Source: JAAZLS01 sp964585925
GTDB taxonomy: Bacteria > Bacillota > Dethiobacteria > DTU022
DNA: 64,000 bases
NCBI GenBank assembly: GCA_964585925.1
Contig: CAZPFS010000007.1
Location: 1-64,000, forward strand
Direction: 5' to 3'
This document shows positions 50,371-59,468 of the stretch, piece after piece (positions within the stretch are counted from its first letter, which is position 1; the number at the start of each line of letters is the position of its first letter). A program made the position numbers and the translations under genes. Under the pieces are notes generated by a model, which was not told the DNA's origin, made no database searches, and saw nothing but the letters and a program-made list of their open reading frames with translations.

Positions 50371-51438
50371 TTGTATTCACGTTTACAAAATTTAAGATCT
50401 AAAATGAAACAAATAGATTTGCCGGCACTGTTCATAACCCACTCTCCCAATTGCCGGTACATAAGCGGATTTGACGGTTCCAGCGGAGCGCTCCTGATAA
50501 CCGGGGATCAGGGGTTTTTGATCACCGATTCCCGTTACCTGGAGCAAGCCCGGGAGCAGGCGCCTGAGTTCAGTGTAATAAGCTGCGCACGAAACAACCC
50601 GGCAAAATATCTGGATCCGCTGCTGGAGGAGAGCCGGATCGGCGTGCTGGGTTTCGAGGAAAAACACCTTTCCTTCTTTAATTATCAAAACCTGGCCGCC
50701 GGTTTGAATGCCGAATTGCGGCCCGGCGGAGGGCTGGTAGAGCAGTTGCGGGCCGTCAAAGACCCGGTGGAGATAGATGTTTTACGCCGGGGTGCGGCTC
50801 TGGCCGATGAGGGTTTTGAACATATTCTAAATTTCATTCAGCCGGGAATGACCGAGCGGCAGATCGGATTGGAGCTGGAGTACCATCAACGGCAGAAGGG
50901 TGCCGAAGGGATCCCTTTTCCTTATATCGTTGTTTCAGGGGTCCGGGGGGCCCTGCCCCACGGGATGTCCACCAATAAAGTCCTCGGGAAAGGGGAACTG
51001 TTGACCATTGATTTCGGGGCGGTGTGGGAGGGCTATGCCACCGATATGACCCGGACCATCGCCCTGGGGAGACCGGACCGGCGCCAAAGGGAAATGTACG
51101 GGATTGTCCAGGAGGCCCAGCGAGCGGCCCGGGAGGGGTTGAAAGCCGGGCTCCGCTGCTCTGAGGCCGATGCCCTGGCCCGCGGCCCGATCCGCGAAGC
51201 CGGGTGGGGTGATTATTTCGTCCATGGCCTGGGGCACGGGGTAGGCCTGGAGGTTCACGAACAGCCCGTTATCTCACCGTATTCGGAAGAGGTACTGCTG
51301 CCGGGGATGGTGGTAACGGTTGAGCCGGGACTGTATATCCCCGGATGGGGGGGCATTCGAATTGAGGATATGGTATTATTAACCGATGACGGGGCGGAGC
51401 CGCTTACCGCCAGCAGCCGGGAATTGATTGTGGTGTAA
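50371..51438 (+). CDS. Xaa-Pro peptidase (M24 family)
   Basis: A 355-residue proline-specific peptidase with a creatinase N-terminal domain and pita-bread catalytic domain. All five metal ligands are visible: the Asp pair in TIDFGAVWEGYATDMTRT, His in HGLGHGVGLEVHE, and Glu residues in VEPGLYIPG and GIRIEDMV. TTG start; GGGGAGGTATGA lies just upstream at the aroQ stop. It precedes efp, as in many Bacillota. Confidence 0.94.
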   Translation: MYSRLQNLRSKMKQIDLPALFITHSPNCRYISGFDGSSGALLITGDQGFLITDSRYLEQAREQAPEFSVISCARNNPAKYLDPLLEESRIGVLGFEEKHLSFFNYQNLAAGLNAELRPGGGLVEQLRAVKDPVEIDVLRRGAALADEGFEHILNFIQPGMTERQIGLELEYHQRQKGAEGIPFPYIVVSGVRGALPHGMSTNKVLGKGELLTIDFGAVWEGYATDMTRTIALGRPDRRQREMYGIVQEAQRAAREGLKAGLRCSEADALARGPIREAGWGDYFVHGLGHGVGLEVHEQPVISPYSEEVLLPGMVVTVEPGLYIPGWGGIRIEDMVLLTDDGAEPLTASSRELIVV

Positions 51439-51451
51439 GGAGGGTGCTTTA

Positions 51452-52009
51452 TTGATCTCAACCAATGATTTTCATACCGGATTGACCATCGAACTGGAAA
51501 ATGATATTTATACGGTGGTGGAATTTCAACATGTAAAACCCGGGAAAGGTTCTGCTTTTGTCCGTTCCAAACTAAAAAATTTACGTACCGGCGCGGTGCT
51601 GGAGAGAACTTTCAGGGCCGGGGAAAAGATACCCCGGGCGCACCTGGAGCGCAAAGAGATGGAATATCTTTATTCCAGCGGGGATCTGTTTTACCTTATG
51701 GATCTGGAGACCTATGAACAGACAGCCCTTTCAGGGGATCAGATGGGCCAGGCTACTACTTTTCTAAAAGAGAATGAAAAGCTGGTGGTATTGAAACACG
51801 GGGAAAGTATCGTGGGATTGGAACTCCCTCATACCGTGGAACTGACAGTGGTTCAAACCGAACCGGGCTTCAAGGGGGATACGGCTTCCGGGGGCTCAAA
51901 ACCGGCCACCCTGGAGACGGGCCTGACGGTGAATGTTCCCCTGTTTCTCAATGAGGGCGATCGGATCCGGGTGGATACCAGAACCGGTGAATATATTGAG
52001 CGGGTATAG
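51452..52009 (+). CDS. efp: Translation elongation factor P
   Basis: Relieves ribosome stalling at polyproline. The 185-residue length is standard. Domain I has the modifiable Lys tip loop KPGKGSAF; FRAGEKIPRAHLERKEMEYLY and the C-terminal GDRIRVDTRTGEYIERV are family hallmarks. TTG 51452 with AAGGAGGGTG upstream is chosen over GTG 51428, which overlaps pepP. No lysine-modification gene is adjacent. Confidence 0.97.
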   Translation: MISTNDFHTGLTIELENDIYTVVEFQHVKPGKGSAFVRSKLKNLRTGAVLERTFRAGEKIPRAHLERKEMEYLYSSGDLFYLMDLETYEQTALSGDQMGQATTFLKENEKLVVLKHGESIVGLELPHTVELTVVQTEPGFKGDTASGGSKPATLETGLTVNVPLFLNEGDRIRVDTRTGEYIERV

Positions 52010-52041
52010 AAGAATAATATGAAGGCAAGGGAGGCCATGAA

Positions 52042-52512
52042 ATGGATCTTAAAGCTCAGGTATCGTATTTAAAAGGACTGACGGAAGGTTTTGGAATCAG
52101 CGAACAGGAAAAAGAAGGAAAAATTCTGATCAAAATCATCGATCTGCTGGATAATCTGGTGGATGAGTTCAAAGAACTTCAGGATGATCATGATGAGCTG
52201 TGCGAGTACACCGAGGCCATCGATGATGATCTGACCGAACTGGAAGAAACCTGTTTTGATCAGGATGACGATGATGACGAATCGGACCATAAAGACGACG
52301 AAGAAGAGCAGGATTATGATGAAGGGTTTACCATAGAGTGCCCAAACTGTCGGGAAATGGTAGTGGTGGGAGGGGATCTTCTGGACGACGACTCTCCCCT
52401 GGAGGTAACCTGTCCCAGTTGTGGTGAAGTGGTATTGATCGACGACGAGGACTGGGATGAAAATGATCTGGAAGAACCGGAGGATACCGGTGACGAAAAG
52501 GACAAGGACTAG
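52042..52512 (+). CDS. CD1247-type acidic zinc-ribbon protein
   Basis: A 156-residue very acidic protein. The N-terminal LKAQVSYLKGLTEGFGIS and a coiled stretch match the CD1247 N-terminal domain of Clostridia. Two CxxC knuckles (CPNC and CPSC, about 34 residues apart) form a zinc ribbon flanked by Asp/Glu-rich runs. Function is unknown. The position between efp and spoIIIAA is conserved in relatives. A strong terminator follows. Confidence 0.85.
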   Translation: MDLKAQVSYLKGLTEGFGISEQEKEGKILIKIIDLLDNLVDEFKELQDDHDELCEYTEAIDDDLTELEETCFDQDDDDDESDHKDDEEEQDYDEGFTIECPNCREMVVVGGDLLDDDSPLEVTCPSCGEVVLIDDEDWDENDLEEPEDTGDEKDKD

Positions 52513-52528
52513 GGAAAATTCGGTAAAA

Positions 52529-52564
52529 GCCCCGGCTGAAGCGGCCGGGGCCGCGGTTTTTTTT
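52529..52564 (+). terminator. Intrinsic terminator after efp operon
   Basis: GCCCCGGC (52529-52536) pairs with GCCGGGGC (52544-52551) around a 7-base loop; after five bases a run of eight T follows (52557-52564). It closes the aroK-to-CD1247 block. Confidence 0.85.
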
Positions 52565-52722
52565 AAGTTTTGGATAAACTCCTTCTGTCTCCTCAACACC
52601 TCAAATCAGCTCAAGTCCTCTGCAATCTATCAATTCACCTGCTTGTTTTTTCAGTTCAAACAGGGCGGGGAGCCGGTCCCTGCCGGTAATTTAAGAAAAC
52701 GGCCTGCCTTTTAAATGTTTTA

Positions 52723-52752
52723 TAAATAACGGACGGCCCCTGTTCATATAAT
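52723..52752 (+). promoter_or_regulatory. Possible sigma-E promoter of spoIIIA
   Basis: CATATAAT (52745-52752) is a 7/8 match to the sigma-E -10 (CATACAAT). The upstream ATAAATA stretch near 52722-52729 could serve as the ATA-containing -35. SpoIIIA operons are known sigma-E targets, so the position is sensible, but the -35 match is poor. Confidence 0.4.
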
Positions 52753-52800
52753 TAACCAGGACCAAAACCTTAAATCAATAGGTTCAAACTGGGGTGGCGG

Positions 52801-53796
52801 GTGACCAACCGGCATGTATTCATAAAACAACAGATCTCTTCCTTCCTGCCTCCTGCGGTTCGGGAAATAATGAATCGCGCCGCACCTTCCTTGTGGAACG
52901 GGCTGGAGGAGATCAGGTTGCGGTTAAACCGGCCTCTGGCGCTGTACAGACAAAGCAAGGGTTGTTTTTTGAGCCCGGAAGGTTTGCCGGCAGGGGCAGA
53001 GCGGGGTTATCGTCCCGGAAGAGAGGACCTTGACAAGGCGCTGTCATTGATCAGCAGTTATTCTCTTTATGCCTTTGAACAGGAGCTGCGCTGCGGTTAT
53101 CTGACCATCCCCGGGGGCCACCGGGTTGGGCTGTGCGGGCGGGCCGTGCTGGAAGGAGGAAAAATCGCCGCCTTAACCGATATTTCGGGATTAAATTACC
53201 GTATTGCCCGGGGTATAGAAAAGGTGGCTTTGCCCTTCATGGAGCATCTGATGATTTTCGAAGAAAACAGGCCGGCCCATACCCTGATAATTTCCCCTCC
53301 CGGGGGCGGCAAGACGACCTTTCTGCGGGACCTGGCCCGCTGGTTAAGCGACGGGGTTCCGGAAATGGGGATTCCCGGATTCAAAGTAGCCATAGTTGAT
53401 GAGCGTTCGGAAATAGCCGGTTGTTTCCGGGGAATTCCCCAGTTGAATGTGGGGAACAGCACTGATGTGCTGGACGCCTGTCCCAAGGCTGAAGGGATGA
53501 TGATGCTGCTGAGATCGATGGGCCCCCAGGTGATAGTTGGCGATGAGTTGGGAAACGCGGAAGATGTTCTGGCCGTCAGGGAAGTGATCCGCACCGGGGC
53601 AAGTCTTATTGTTTCGGCCCATGGCAGCGATCATGAGCAAATCGGGGAGCGTCCCGAGTTTAAAAAAATGTTTGCGGAACAGGTATTTGAAAGGGTGGTC
53701 CTCCTGGGAAGGAGCCGGGGAGTAGGCACCGTGGAAAAAATATTTGATCCCCGCAACCAAAAAAATATTTACTGTTTGGCGGCGAAGCGCTCATGA
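52801..53796 (+). CDS. spoIIIAA: Stage III sporulation protein AA (ATPase)
   Basis: Mother-cell ATPase of the SpoIIIA-SpoIIQ channel, related to type II/IV secretion motors. The 331-residue protein has Walker A SPPGGGKTTF, the DERSEIAGCFRG motif, and Walker B VIVGDELG. GTG start. It overlaps spoIIIAB by 4 bases. First gene of a complete eight-gene operon. Confidence 0.96.
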   Translation: MTNRHVFIKQQISSFLPPAVREIMNRAAPSLWNGLEEIRLRLNRPLALYRQSKGCFLSPEGLPAGAERGYRPGREDLDKALSLISSYSLYAFEQELRCGYLTIPGGHRVGLCGRAVLEGGKIAALTDISGLNYRIARGIEKVALPFMEHLMIFEENRPAHTLIISPPGGGKTTFLRDLARWLSDGVPEMGIPGFKVAIVDERSEIAGCFRGIPQLNVGNSTDVLDACPKAEGMMMLLRSMGPQVIVGDELGNAEDVLAVREVIRTGASLIVSAHGSDHEQIGERPEFKKMFAEQVFERVVLLGRSRGVGTVEKIFDPRNQKNIYCLAAKRS

Positions 53797-54323
53797 CCGG
53801 AATTTTTTTCAAACTGGGAGGAGCGGCCTGCATTATGAGTGCGGCGGTCTGGTTGGGAGAGAGCAAGGCCCGGGTTCTGGGTCAGCGGGTGCGGCAGCTC
53901 CAACTGTTCCAGCAATCGCTGAAACTGCTGGCAGGAGAGGTGGTCCATGCCCATTCCATATTGCCGCTGGCTTTTCAGAGGGTGTCCCGACAGGCTTCTT
54001 TTCCGGTAAATGAGATCTATTCCACTGCGGCCGAAATGCTGGGCGGCAGGTGTGATCTAACTGCCCGGCAGGCCTGGGACACTTCCTTGGAACAGGTCAC
54101 CCCCAAGACCAGTTTCACGGAAAAAGATCTGGAGGTAATCCGGACCCTGGGGATTTCACTGGGTGAAACCCGAAGAGAGGGGCAATTGAGTCAAATTGAA
54201 CTCACCCTGAAAAGACTGGAATGTATGCTGAATGAAGCACAGGAAGACCGGACCCGCAATGAAAGGATGTGGCGCTATTTGGGGTTAACGGGGGGAGCGG
54301 CCCTGGTTATTTTGTTGCTGTAA
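53793..54323 (+). CDS. spoIIIAB: Stage III sporulation protein AB
   Basis: A 176-residue protein with a GspF-like fold in the family, an N-terminal hydrophobic segment and a C-terminal membrane helix (GLTGGAALVILLL). It contains RVRQLQLFQQSLKLLAGEV, typical of SpoIIIAB. Translationally coupled to spoIIIAA (ATGA). Confidence 0.93.
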   Translation: MTGIFFKLGGAACIMSAAVWLGESKARVLGQRVRQLQLFQQSLKLLAGEVVHAHSILPLAFQRVSRQASFPVNEIYSTAAEMLGGRCDLTARQAWDTSLEQVTPKTSFTEKDLEVIRTLGISLGETRREGQLSQIELTLKRLECMLNEAQEDRTRNERMWRYLGLTGGAALVILLL

Positions 54324-54337
54324 GGAGAGGGGTAAGA

Positions 54338-54544
54338 TTGAACGAAGTAAATATAGACCTGTTATTCAAGATCGCCGGTATCGGCATATTTATTTCAGTT
54401 CTAAATATTGTATTGAAGCAGGCCGAAAAGCAGGAGCAGGCTCAGATGCTGACCCTGGTGGGAGTAGTGATCGTATTGCTGATGGTACTGCAGCTGATCA
54501 GCCAGCTGTTTGCAAGTATCAAAACCATTTTCAACCTGTTTTAG
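54338..54544 (+). CDS. spoIIIAC: Stage III sporulation protein AC
   Basis: A 68-residue membrane protein with two helices (about 7-25 and 38-60), the normal size. TTG 54338 has AAGGAGAGGGG upstream, while longer in-frame starts would overlap spoIIIAB. VNIDLLFKIAGIGI is the typical beginning. Confidence 0.93.
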   Translation: MNEVNIDLLFKIAGIGIFISVLNIVLKQAEKQEQAQMLTLVGVVIVLLMVLQLISQLFASIKTIFNLF

Positions 54545-54557
54545 GAAGCGCCCGAAC

Positions 54558-54944
54558 ATGGAAATAGTACAGGTGGTAGGCCTGGGGTTGATAGCGGCGA
54601 TACTGGCAGCGTTCCTGAAAGAACACCGGCCCGAAATGGCGGTTCAGGTTTCCCTGGCGGCGGGTATAATTATTGTCCTGATGGTAATAAGCCGGCTGGT
54701 CACCGCCATCAACGCGATTACCGAAATGGCGGTGGGCGCGGGAATAAATTTAATCTACCTGCAAACCCTGCTGCGGATTATCGGAGTGGCTTACCTGGCG
54801 GAATTCGGCTCCCAGGTCTGCCGTGATGCCGGTGAGGGCAGCCTGGCTTCCCGGATTGAATTTGCGGCCAAGGTGCTAATTTTGGTAATGGCCGTGCCGA
54901 TTGTGGTGGCGGTCATGGACAGTATTGTCAAAATTGTCCCCTAG
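54558..54944 (+). CDS. spoIIIAD: Stage III sporulation protein AD
   Basis: A 128-residue membrane protein with four helices and the family stretch YLAEFGSQVCRDAGEGSLASRIE between helices 3 and 4. ATG 54558 is used, preceded by AGGAAG. It follows spoIIIAC by 13 bases. Confidence 0.93.
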   Translation: MEIVQVVGLGLIAAILAAFLKEHRPEMAVQVSLAAGIIIVLMVISRLVTAINAITEMAVGAGINLIYLQTLLRIIGVAYLAEFGSQVCRDAGEGSLASRIEFAAKVLILVMAVPIVVAVMDSIVKIVP

Positions 54945-54968
54945 CGCGGCCCGGGGGAGGAGAGGCAA

Positions 54969-56141
54969 GTGACCAAACTAAAATATGTGGCGTTAACAAT
55001 CGGAATATTGATCATCCTGGCGGCCGGCCGGGGGGCGGCCAACTTTGATCCTGATTGCCACCGGGAAGGATTGGAATCAAGACTCAATTTGGATTTTTTC
55101 GATCGCTCCTGGGAGGAACTCAGGAAAGAGGCGGGGGAAAATCTGCCGGCTTTCAACTGGAGAAATTTTTTGCTCGAACCGGGCGGGGGGGGTGAAAAAC
55201 TGGATCTGAGCCGGGTTGCGGCTTGTTTCTGGAGGTACCTGGCCGGTGAAATCAGGATCAATATCAAACTATTTGGGCAGTTGCTTCTGCTTTCGGTGGC
55301 GGCGGCATTTTTAAAAAATCTGGAAACCGCTTTTGGGCGGGAAGAGGTGGCTACTTTGACCCGGGCGATCGTGTTTGTGGTGCTGATAGGGGTGATCATG
55401 CACAGCCTGGGGTCGGCCCTGGAACTGGCCCGGGATACGGTGGGAAAAATGGTGGAGTTCAGCCTGGCCCTCTTGCCCACCCTGCTGGCCCTTCTGGCTT
55501 CGCTGGGCAGCTTTGCATCTTCAGCCATTTTCCATCCCCTGGTGATCTTTGCCGTAAATTTTTTCGGGACGTTGATCCAGCAGGTAATTTTGCCTCTGAT
55601 CTGTTTGAGCGCCGTTTTGGCTCTGGCCAACCAGTTTTCTCCTCAGATCAAGGTAGGGAGGCTGGCTGATCTGTTAAAGGATATCAGCGCCTGGGGGTTG
55701 GGCTTGTGTGTGACCATGTTCAGCGGCGTGTTTGCCATACAAGGGGTGGCGGGAACCGTGTCGGATGCGGTGAGTTTACGGGCAGCCAAGTACATGACCA
55801 CCGCTTTGGTCCCGGTAGTGGGCAAAATGCTGGCCGATTCGGTGGAAACCGTGGCCGGGGCTTCCCTGATCCTGAAAAACGGAATATACCTGGCCGGAAC
55901 TGTGGTATTGGTGCTGCAGGCGCTGTTTCCAATGATTACCCTGATGGCGCTGATCGTAATTTATAAGTTTACCGCCGCCCTGCTACAACCGCTGGGAGAG
56001 ACCAATCTGGGAGAGGCCATAAATGCCATGGGCAATTGCCTTTCATTGATGTTTGCCGCGGTGGCCTCGGTGGCCGTGCTGTTTATAATTGCGGTAACCG
56101 CAGTTGTGGGGGCCGGAAACGCGGCGGTAATGTTTCGCTAA
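54969..56141 (+). CDS. spoIIIAE: Stage III sporulation protein AE
   Basis: A 390-residue polytopic membrane protein with an N-terminal signal-like helix, an extracytoplasmic segment of about 80 residues, and about seven further helices. The motif KAGRLADLLKDISAWGLG-like stretch (KVGRLADLLK) and GVAGTVSDAVSLRAAKY are family hallmarks. GTG start behind GGGGGAGGAG. Confidence 0.94.
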   Translation: MTKLKYVALTIGILIILAAGRGAANFDPDCHREGLESRLNLDFFDRSWEELRKEAGENLPAFNWRNFLLEPGGGGEKLDLSRVAACFWRYLAGEIRINIKLFGQLLLLSVAAAFLKNLETAFGREEVATLTRAIVFVVLIGVIMHSLGSALELARDTVGKMVEFSLALLPTLLALLASLGSFASSAIFHPLVIFAVNFFGTLIQQVILPLICLSAVLALANQFSPQIKVGRLADLLKDISAWGLGLCVTMFSGVFAIQGVAGTVSDAVSLRAAKYMTTALVPVVGKMLADSVETVAGASLILKNGIYLAGTVVLVLQALFPMITLMALIVIYKFTAALLQPLGETNLGEAINAMGNCLSLMFAAVASVAVLFIIAVTAVVGAGNAAVMFR

Positions 56142-56159
56142 TTCTGGGGAGGGGAAAAT

Positions 56160-56858
56160 TTGCTGGAGAAAATCGCGGGGCTGGTTCGGAACCTGGTGGC
56201 GTTGATATTCGTGGCCACCCTTTTGGAAATGCTCATTCCCCGGGGCAGTTTCAGCCGTTATCTGCGACTGGTAATCGGATTGCTGGTAATATTGCTGATC
56301 ATAAATTTTATGGGCACTCCGGCAAACCGCCCGGGGGAGGCTTACTCTTACATATCTGCCGGAAGCGCGGGAGAGGAGGGGGACGCGGAAGGAACCCGGG
56401 GAATGCAGTTGTATGAATGGAACCGGAAGGAGGTGCTGAACGAATACCGGAGCATGGTTGCCGGGCTGATCGAGGAGGAAATTCTGCGTTGGGAAAAGTG
56501 GATCCCTGTTTCGGTCAACCTGGTGATCGAAGAAGATGAACACAATCCGTTGTTTGGCTCTATCCAACAGGCAGTGGTCGTCATAAGATCAGCTGCCGGA
56601 ATATCGTTGCCGGCGGGAAATTCCATCCGGATTGATCCGGTCCGGATTGCCGTTTCCTCCCATGCCGGCCAGGAAAGGGAAGGTATGGACGGGAAACGGG
56701 TTTCGGAACTGGAATCGGCCCTGGCCAAACAGTTACAGCTACCGGAAAGCCTGATCGAAGTCTGGGAAATCAACGCGGTGGACATCAGCAGCGAAGATGC
56801 TGGTTTGGGGTGGCTTGAACTGGGAGAAGTTTGGGCCCATGGGGGGATGGGAAGTTGA
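56160..56858 (+). CDS. spoIIIAF: Stage III sporulation protein AF
   Basis: A 232-residue protein with two N-terminal membrane helices (about 8-25 and 33-48) and a soluble domain. The end of helix 1, LLEMLIPRGSFSRYLRLVIGLL, is the conserved SpoIIIAF motif. TTG start with GGGGAGGGG upstream. Four-base overlap with spoIIIAG. Confidence 0.92.
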   Translation: MLEKIAGLVRNLVALIFVATLLEMLIPRGSFSRYLRLVIGLLVILLIINFMGTPANRPGEAYSYISAGSAGEEGDAEGTRGMQLYEWNRKEVLNEYRSMVAGLIEEEILRWEKWIPVSVNLVIEEDEHNPLFGSIQQAVVVIRSAAGISLPAGNSIRIDPVRIAVSSHAGQEREGMDGKRVSELESALAKQLQLPESLIEVWEINAVDISSEDAGLGWLELGEVWAHGGMGS

Positions 56859-57445
56859 ATTTATGGGAACAGTTCAATCAAATTTTCAGCAAAGGCACAG
56901 GGCGTCCCTCGGGAAATTTTTACCGGATGCTGTTGTTGCTGATCCTGGTGGGAAGCGGGCTGCTATGGCTTGGCTCCTGGTTCACACCGGACCGGCAGGC
57001 TGCTCCGGCTGCATTTGAACCAAAAGCGGGAGAGGATACGGGGCCGCCGCAGGAGCAGGATATTGTGGAGGCACTGACGGAAATGATCGGGCAGATAAAA
57101 GGGGTCAGCAATGTAAAAATATTCGTGACCATGGATTCGGGAAACAGATTGGAGCTGGTTACCGACGGGGAAAAAATGAGCCGGCAAACCCTGGAAAGGG
57201 ACAGCGGAGACGGGAGCAGGGAAGTTATTGAGCAAAATAACCGTGAAAATCATGTGGTTCTTAAGGATAGCCAAGGACGAGAATACCCTCTGGTGATCCA
57301 GGAATTTAGGCCCCGTTATCGCGGGGTGCTGGTGGTGGCGGAAGGGGTGGAGAATCCGGAGGTAAAACTTCAAGTGATCGAGGCCTTAAAAGCAGTTTTG
57401 AATCTCTCTTCTCACCGGATAACTGTTCTGCCCCGAGGAGACTGA
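56855..57445 (+). CDS. spoIIIAG: Stage III sporulation protein AG
   Basis: A 196-residue protein with one membrane helix (about 26-45) and an extracytoplasmic ring-building (EscJ-like) domain: EMIGQIKGVSNVKIFVTMDSG and VVAEGVENPEVKLQVIEAL. SpoIIIAG forms the large ring of the feeding-tube channel. TTG start overlaps the spoIIIAF stop (TTGA). Confidence 0.94.
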   Translation: MNLWEQFNQIFSKGTGRPSGNFYRMLLLLILVGSGLLWLGSWFTPDRQAAPAAFEPKAGEDTGPPQEQDIVEALTEMIGQIKGVSNVKIFVTMDSGNRLELVTDGEKMSRQTLERDSGDGSREVIEQNNRENHVVLKDSQGREYPLVIQEFRPRYRGVLVVAEGVENPEVKLQVIEALKAVLNLSSHRITVLPRGD

Positions 57446-57454
57446 TGGGAAAGG

Positions 57455-57988
57455 ATGATTGCCATGGGCCGAAAAATAGTCTGGCTGGTGTCCATGTTGC
57501 TTTTGATAGGGGGGACTTATTGGGTTATCAGCGGCCTGGGGGTTGAGATGAAGGCCGTGGATGAAATAATACCGGACGGAGATCTGGGATCCGATCCGGT
57601 TATCGGCAGGGCGGCAGATGAATGGGAACTGGATGAAAGCGGGCTTTTTTTTGTGGAGTATCGCCTCAAAAGGGATCGGGTTCGTGATCAGGAAATTGAG
57701 ATGCTCAACCAGGTGCTGGAAAATTCCCATTCCAGCCAGGAAGCCAAGCAGGAAGCCGAAAGCAAACTTTTGTCGATAATAGATCTCATGGAGCTTGAAT
57801 TGACCGTGGAAAACATGGTGCGGGCCCAGGGATACGATGATGCGGTATTTTTTTCCGGGAACCAGCAGGCCACGGTGCTGGTCAGGAAAGAACAGCTCAC
57901 CGGGCAGGAGTTTGTGCAAATAGCGGAGATAGTGGCGGGGGCGATCGGGGTTGAAAGGGAAGATGTGCAGGTGATCGCCCGGCCTTGA
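57455..57988 (+). CDS. spoIIIAH: Stage III sporulation protein AH
   Basis: A 177-residue protein with an N-terminal membrane helix (about 8-27) and a C-terminal EscJ/PrgK-like domain that in Bacillus binds SpoIIQ across the intermembrane space. Conserved pieces are RDQEIEMLNQVLENSHSSQEAKQEA and GYDDAVFFSGNQQATVLV. Last gene of the operon. No spoIIQ gene lies in the window. Confidence 0.94.
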   Translation: MIAMGRKIVWLVSMLLLIGGTYWVISGLGVEMKAVDEIIPDGDLGSDPVIGRAADEWELDESGLFFVEYRLKRDRVRDQEIEMLNQVLENSHSSQEAKQEAESKLLSIIDLMELELTVENMVRAQGYDDAVFFSGNQQATVLVRKEQLTGQEFVQIAEIVAGAIGVEREDVQVIARP

Positions 57989-58006
57989 GTAGGCGGTCCG
58001 GATCGA

Positions 58007-58035
58007 TTGAATTGAGGACCCTGATTTGTTATAAT
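58007..58035 (+). promoter_or_regulatory. Promoter of the asp23-amaP-DUF2273 genes
   Basis: TTGAAT (58007-58012), a 17-base spacer ending TGT, and a perfect TATAAT (58030-58035), giving an extended -10. It lies 60 bases before the asp23-like ATG. Confidence 0.75.
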
Positions 58036-58094
58036 TAACTGAAAATCGGAATAGCCGGGTTCAGAACCAAAAAATTATTTTCAGGAGGTTCACC

Positions 58095-58487
58095 ATGTCC
58101 GAACACGAACAAAGCTTGCCGACAGAGCTGGGTACAATTAAAATTTCCGACGATGTAGTGTCAATAATTGCCGGGTTGGCCGCCACCGAAATAGAAGGAG
58201 TGGCTGCGATGAGCGGAGGTATTGCCGGCGGGATAGCCGAGGCGCTGGGCCGTCGCAACCTTGGCAAAGGGGTTAAGGTAGAGGTGGGCACCGAGGAATG
58301 CAATATCGATCTGTTTGTGATTATACGGTACGGAGCGCGAATTCCGGATGTTTGCTGGTCTGTACAGGAAAGCGTAAAAAAAGCGGTAGAAGGCATGACC
58401 GGCCTGCGTGTTCTTAAGGTAAATGTTCATGTCCAGGGAATTAATTTTCCGCAAAAAGAAGGGACAACCGGTAAAGAGTTGGAATAA
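58095..58487 (+). CDS. Asp23/Gls24 family envelope stress protein
   Basis: A 130-residue protein of the Asp23/YqhY family. GTIKISDDVVSIIAGLAATEIEGVAAMSGG is the signature, followed by VEVGTEECNIDLFVIIRYGARIPDV. In Staphylococcus Asp23 is held at the membrane by AmaP, and the amaP gene is next. ATG preceded by CAGGAGG. YqhY in Bacillus is linked to acetyl-CoA carboxylase regulation, so more than one role is possible. Confidence 0.93.
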   Translation: MSEHEQSLPTELGTIKISDDVVSIIAGLAATEIEGVAAMSGGIAGGIAEALGRRNLGKGVKVEVGTEECNIDLFVIIRYGARIPDVCWSVQESVKKAVEGMTGLRVLKVNVHVQGINFPQKEGTTGKELE

Positions 58488-58532
58488 TTAAAATCGGGGC
58501 AATCGCCATAGTGACAAGGGGGCCGGCATCGC

Positions 58533-59087
58533 ATGAAAAATTTTTTGACGCGGTTGGTTGCAATATTGCTGGGAATTGTGCTGCTGGGAACGGGAATATT
58601 TATTATTGCAGTTTCTTCAGACCTTTTGCCTTTGTTTTGGGCAAAATTAAAACTGGGTGCAAGCCAGGCTTACCCGGTAATTATACTGACCGGAGGGGCA
58701 AACATTATTGTTTCTCTGTTACTGCTGTTGGGCATCGGAGCCCGATCTTCGAGAAGGCAGGCGGAAACCGTCCTGCAGTACAGCGAGTTGGGGGAAGTCC
58801 GGATCAGCATCGCGGCCATGGAAAATATGGTACTGCGAGTCACCCAACGGCACGAGGCGGTGAAAGAATCCAGCCGTAAGGTTGTAAACACCCCGCAAGG
58901 GCTGGTAATCTATGTGAAAGCAAAGGTTTTGCCCGATCTGAATTTGCCTGACTTGGCTTCCGAACTTCAGAAAAGCATCAGCGCCTACATTGAAGAGATA
59001 ACCGGCATAAAAGTATTGGAAGTCAAAATTCTGATGGAAAACATCGTCCAGGATATTGCCGTACAGAAGAAAACAGCGTTGAATTAG
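58533..59087 (+). CDS. amaP: Alkaline shock response membrane anchor protein AmaP
   Basis: A 184-residue protein with two N-terminal membrane helices (about 8-30 and 46-68) and a cytoplasmic domain resembling Asp23 (TPQGLVIYVKAKVLPDLNLPDLASELQ). It would recruit the Asp23-type protein to the membrane. ATG behind AAGGGGG; follows the asp23-like gene by 45 bases. Confidence 0.9.
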   Translation: MKNFLTRLVAILLGIVLLGTGIFIIAVSSDLLPLFWAKLKLGASQAYPVIILTGGANIIVSLLLLLGIGARSSRRQAETVLQYSELGEVRISIAAMENMVLRVTQRHEAVKESSRKVVNTPQGLVIYVKAKVLPDLNLPDLASELQKSISAYIEEITGIKVLEVKILMENIVQDIAVQKKTALN

Positions 59088-59111
59088 AGCTGCATCTGGG
59101 GGGATAGCGCT

Positions 59112-59333
59112 TTGCCGGAATTTAACTTTCGTGAGCTGTTGATAAAACATTGGGGGAAAATAGCAGGCGCCCTGACAGGGCTTGTTTTCGCTCTGGTGGT
59201 AGTGAGTTTCGGTTTTTGGCGGGGCATATTTATTGTGTTCTGTATACTGGTGGGATTGATTGTCGGCTGGTATGCCCAGGAAGACGGCTCGGGTTTGAAA
59301 AATTTGCTGGGAAAAATATTTAAGGGAAATTGA
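59112..59333 (+). CDS. DUF2273 family small membrane protein
   Basis: A 73-residue protein with two closely spaced hydrophobic segments (about 17-35 and 38-55), typical of DUF2273, found beside Asp23 and AmaP genes. TTG start with GGGGGGA upstream. Function unknown; probably part of the same membrane assembly. Confidence 0.88.
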   Translation: MPEFNFRELLIKHWGKIAGALTGLVFALVVVSFGFWRGIFIVFCILVGLIVGWYAQEDGSGLKNLLGKIFKGN

Positions 59334-59363
59334 ACCGATGGTTATTTCCCTGGAACACCTGTA

Positions 59364-59404
59364 CAGGTTCAACCCGCAGGCTTGATGGTATGAACCTGTT
59401 TTGT
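59364..59404 (+). terminator. Possible terminator after DUF2273
   Basis: CAGGTTC (59364-59370) pairs with GAACCTG (59392-59398), followed by TTTTGTTT. The 21-base loop is long. The 5' arm also forms the palindrome ACCTGTACAGGT (59357-59368). Confidence 0.4.
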
Positions 59405-59468
59405 TTGGTATAGACTGGTTATTCAAGGGCATTTGATGATATAACAGCAATTTAAGGGGGCCGGCAGC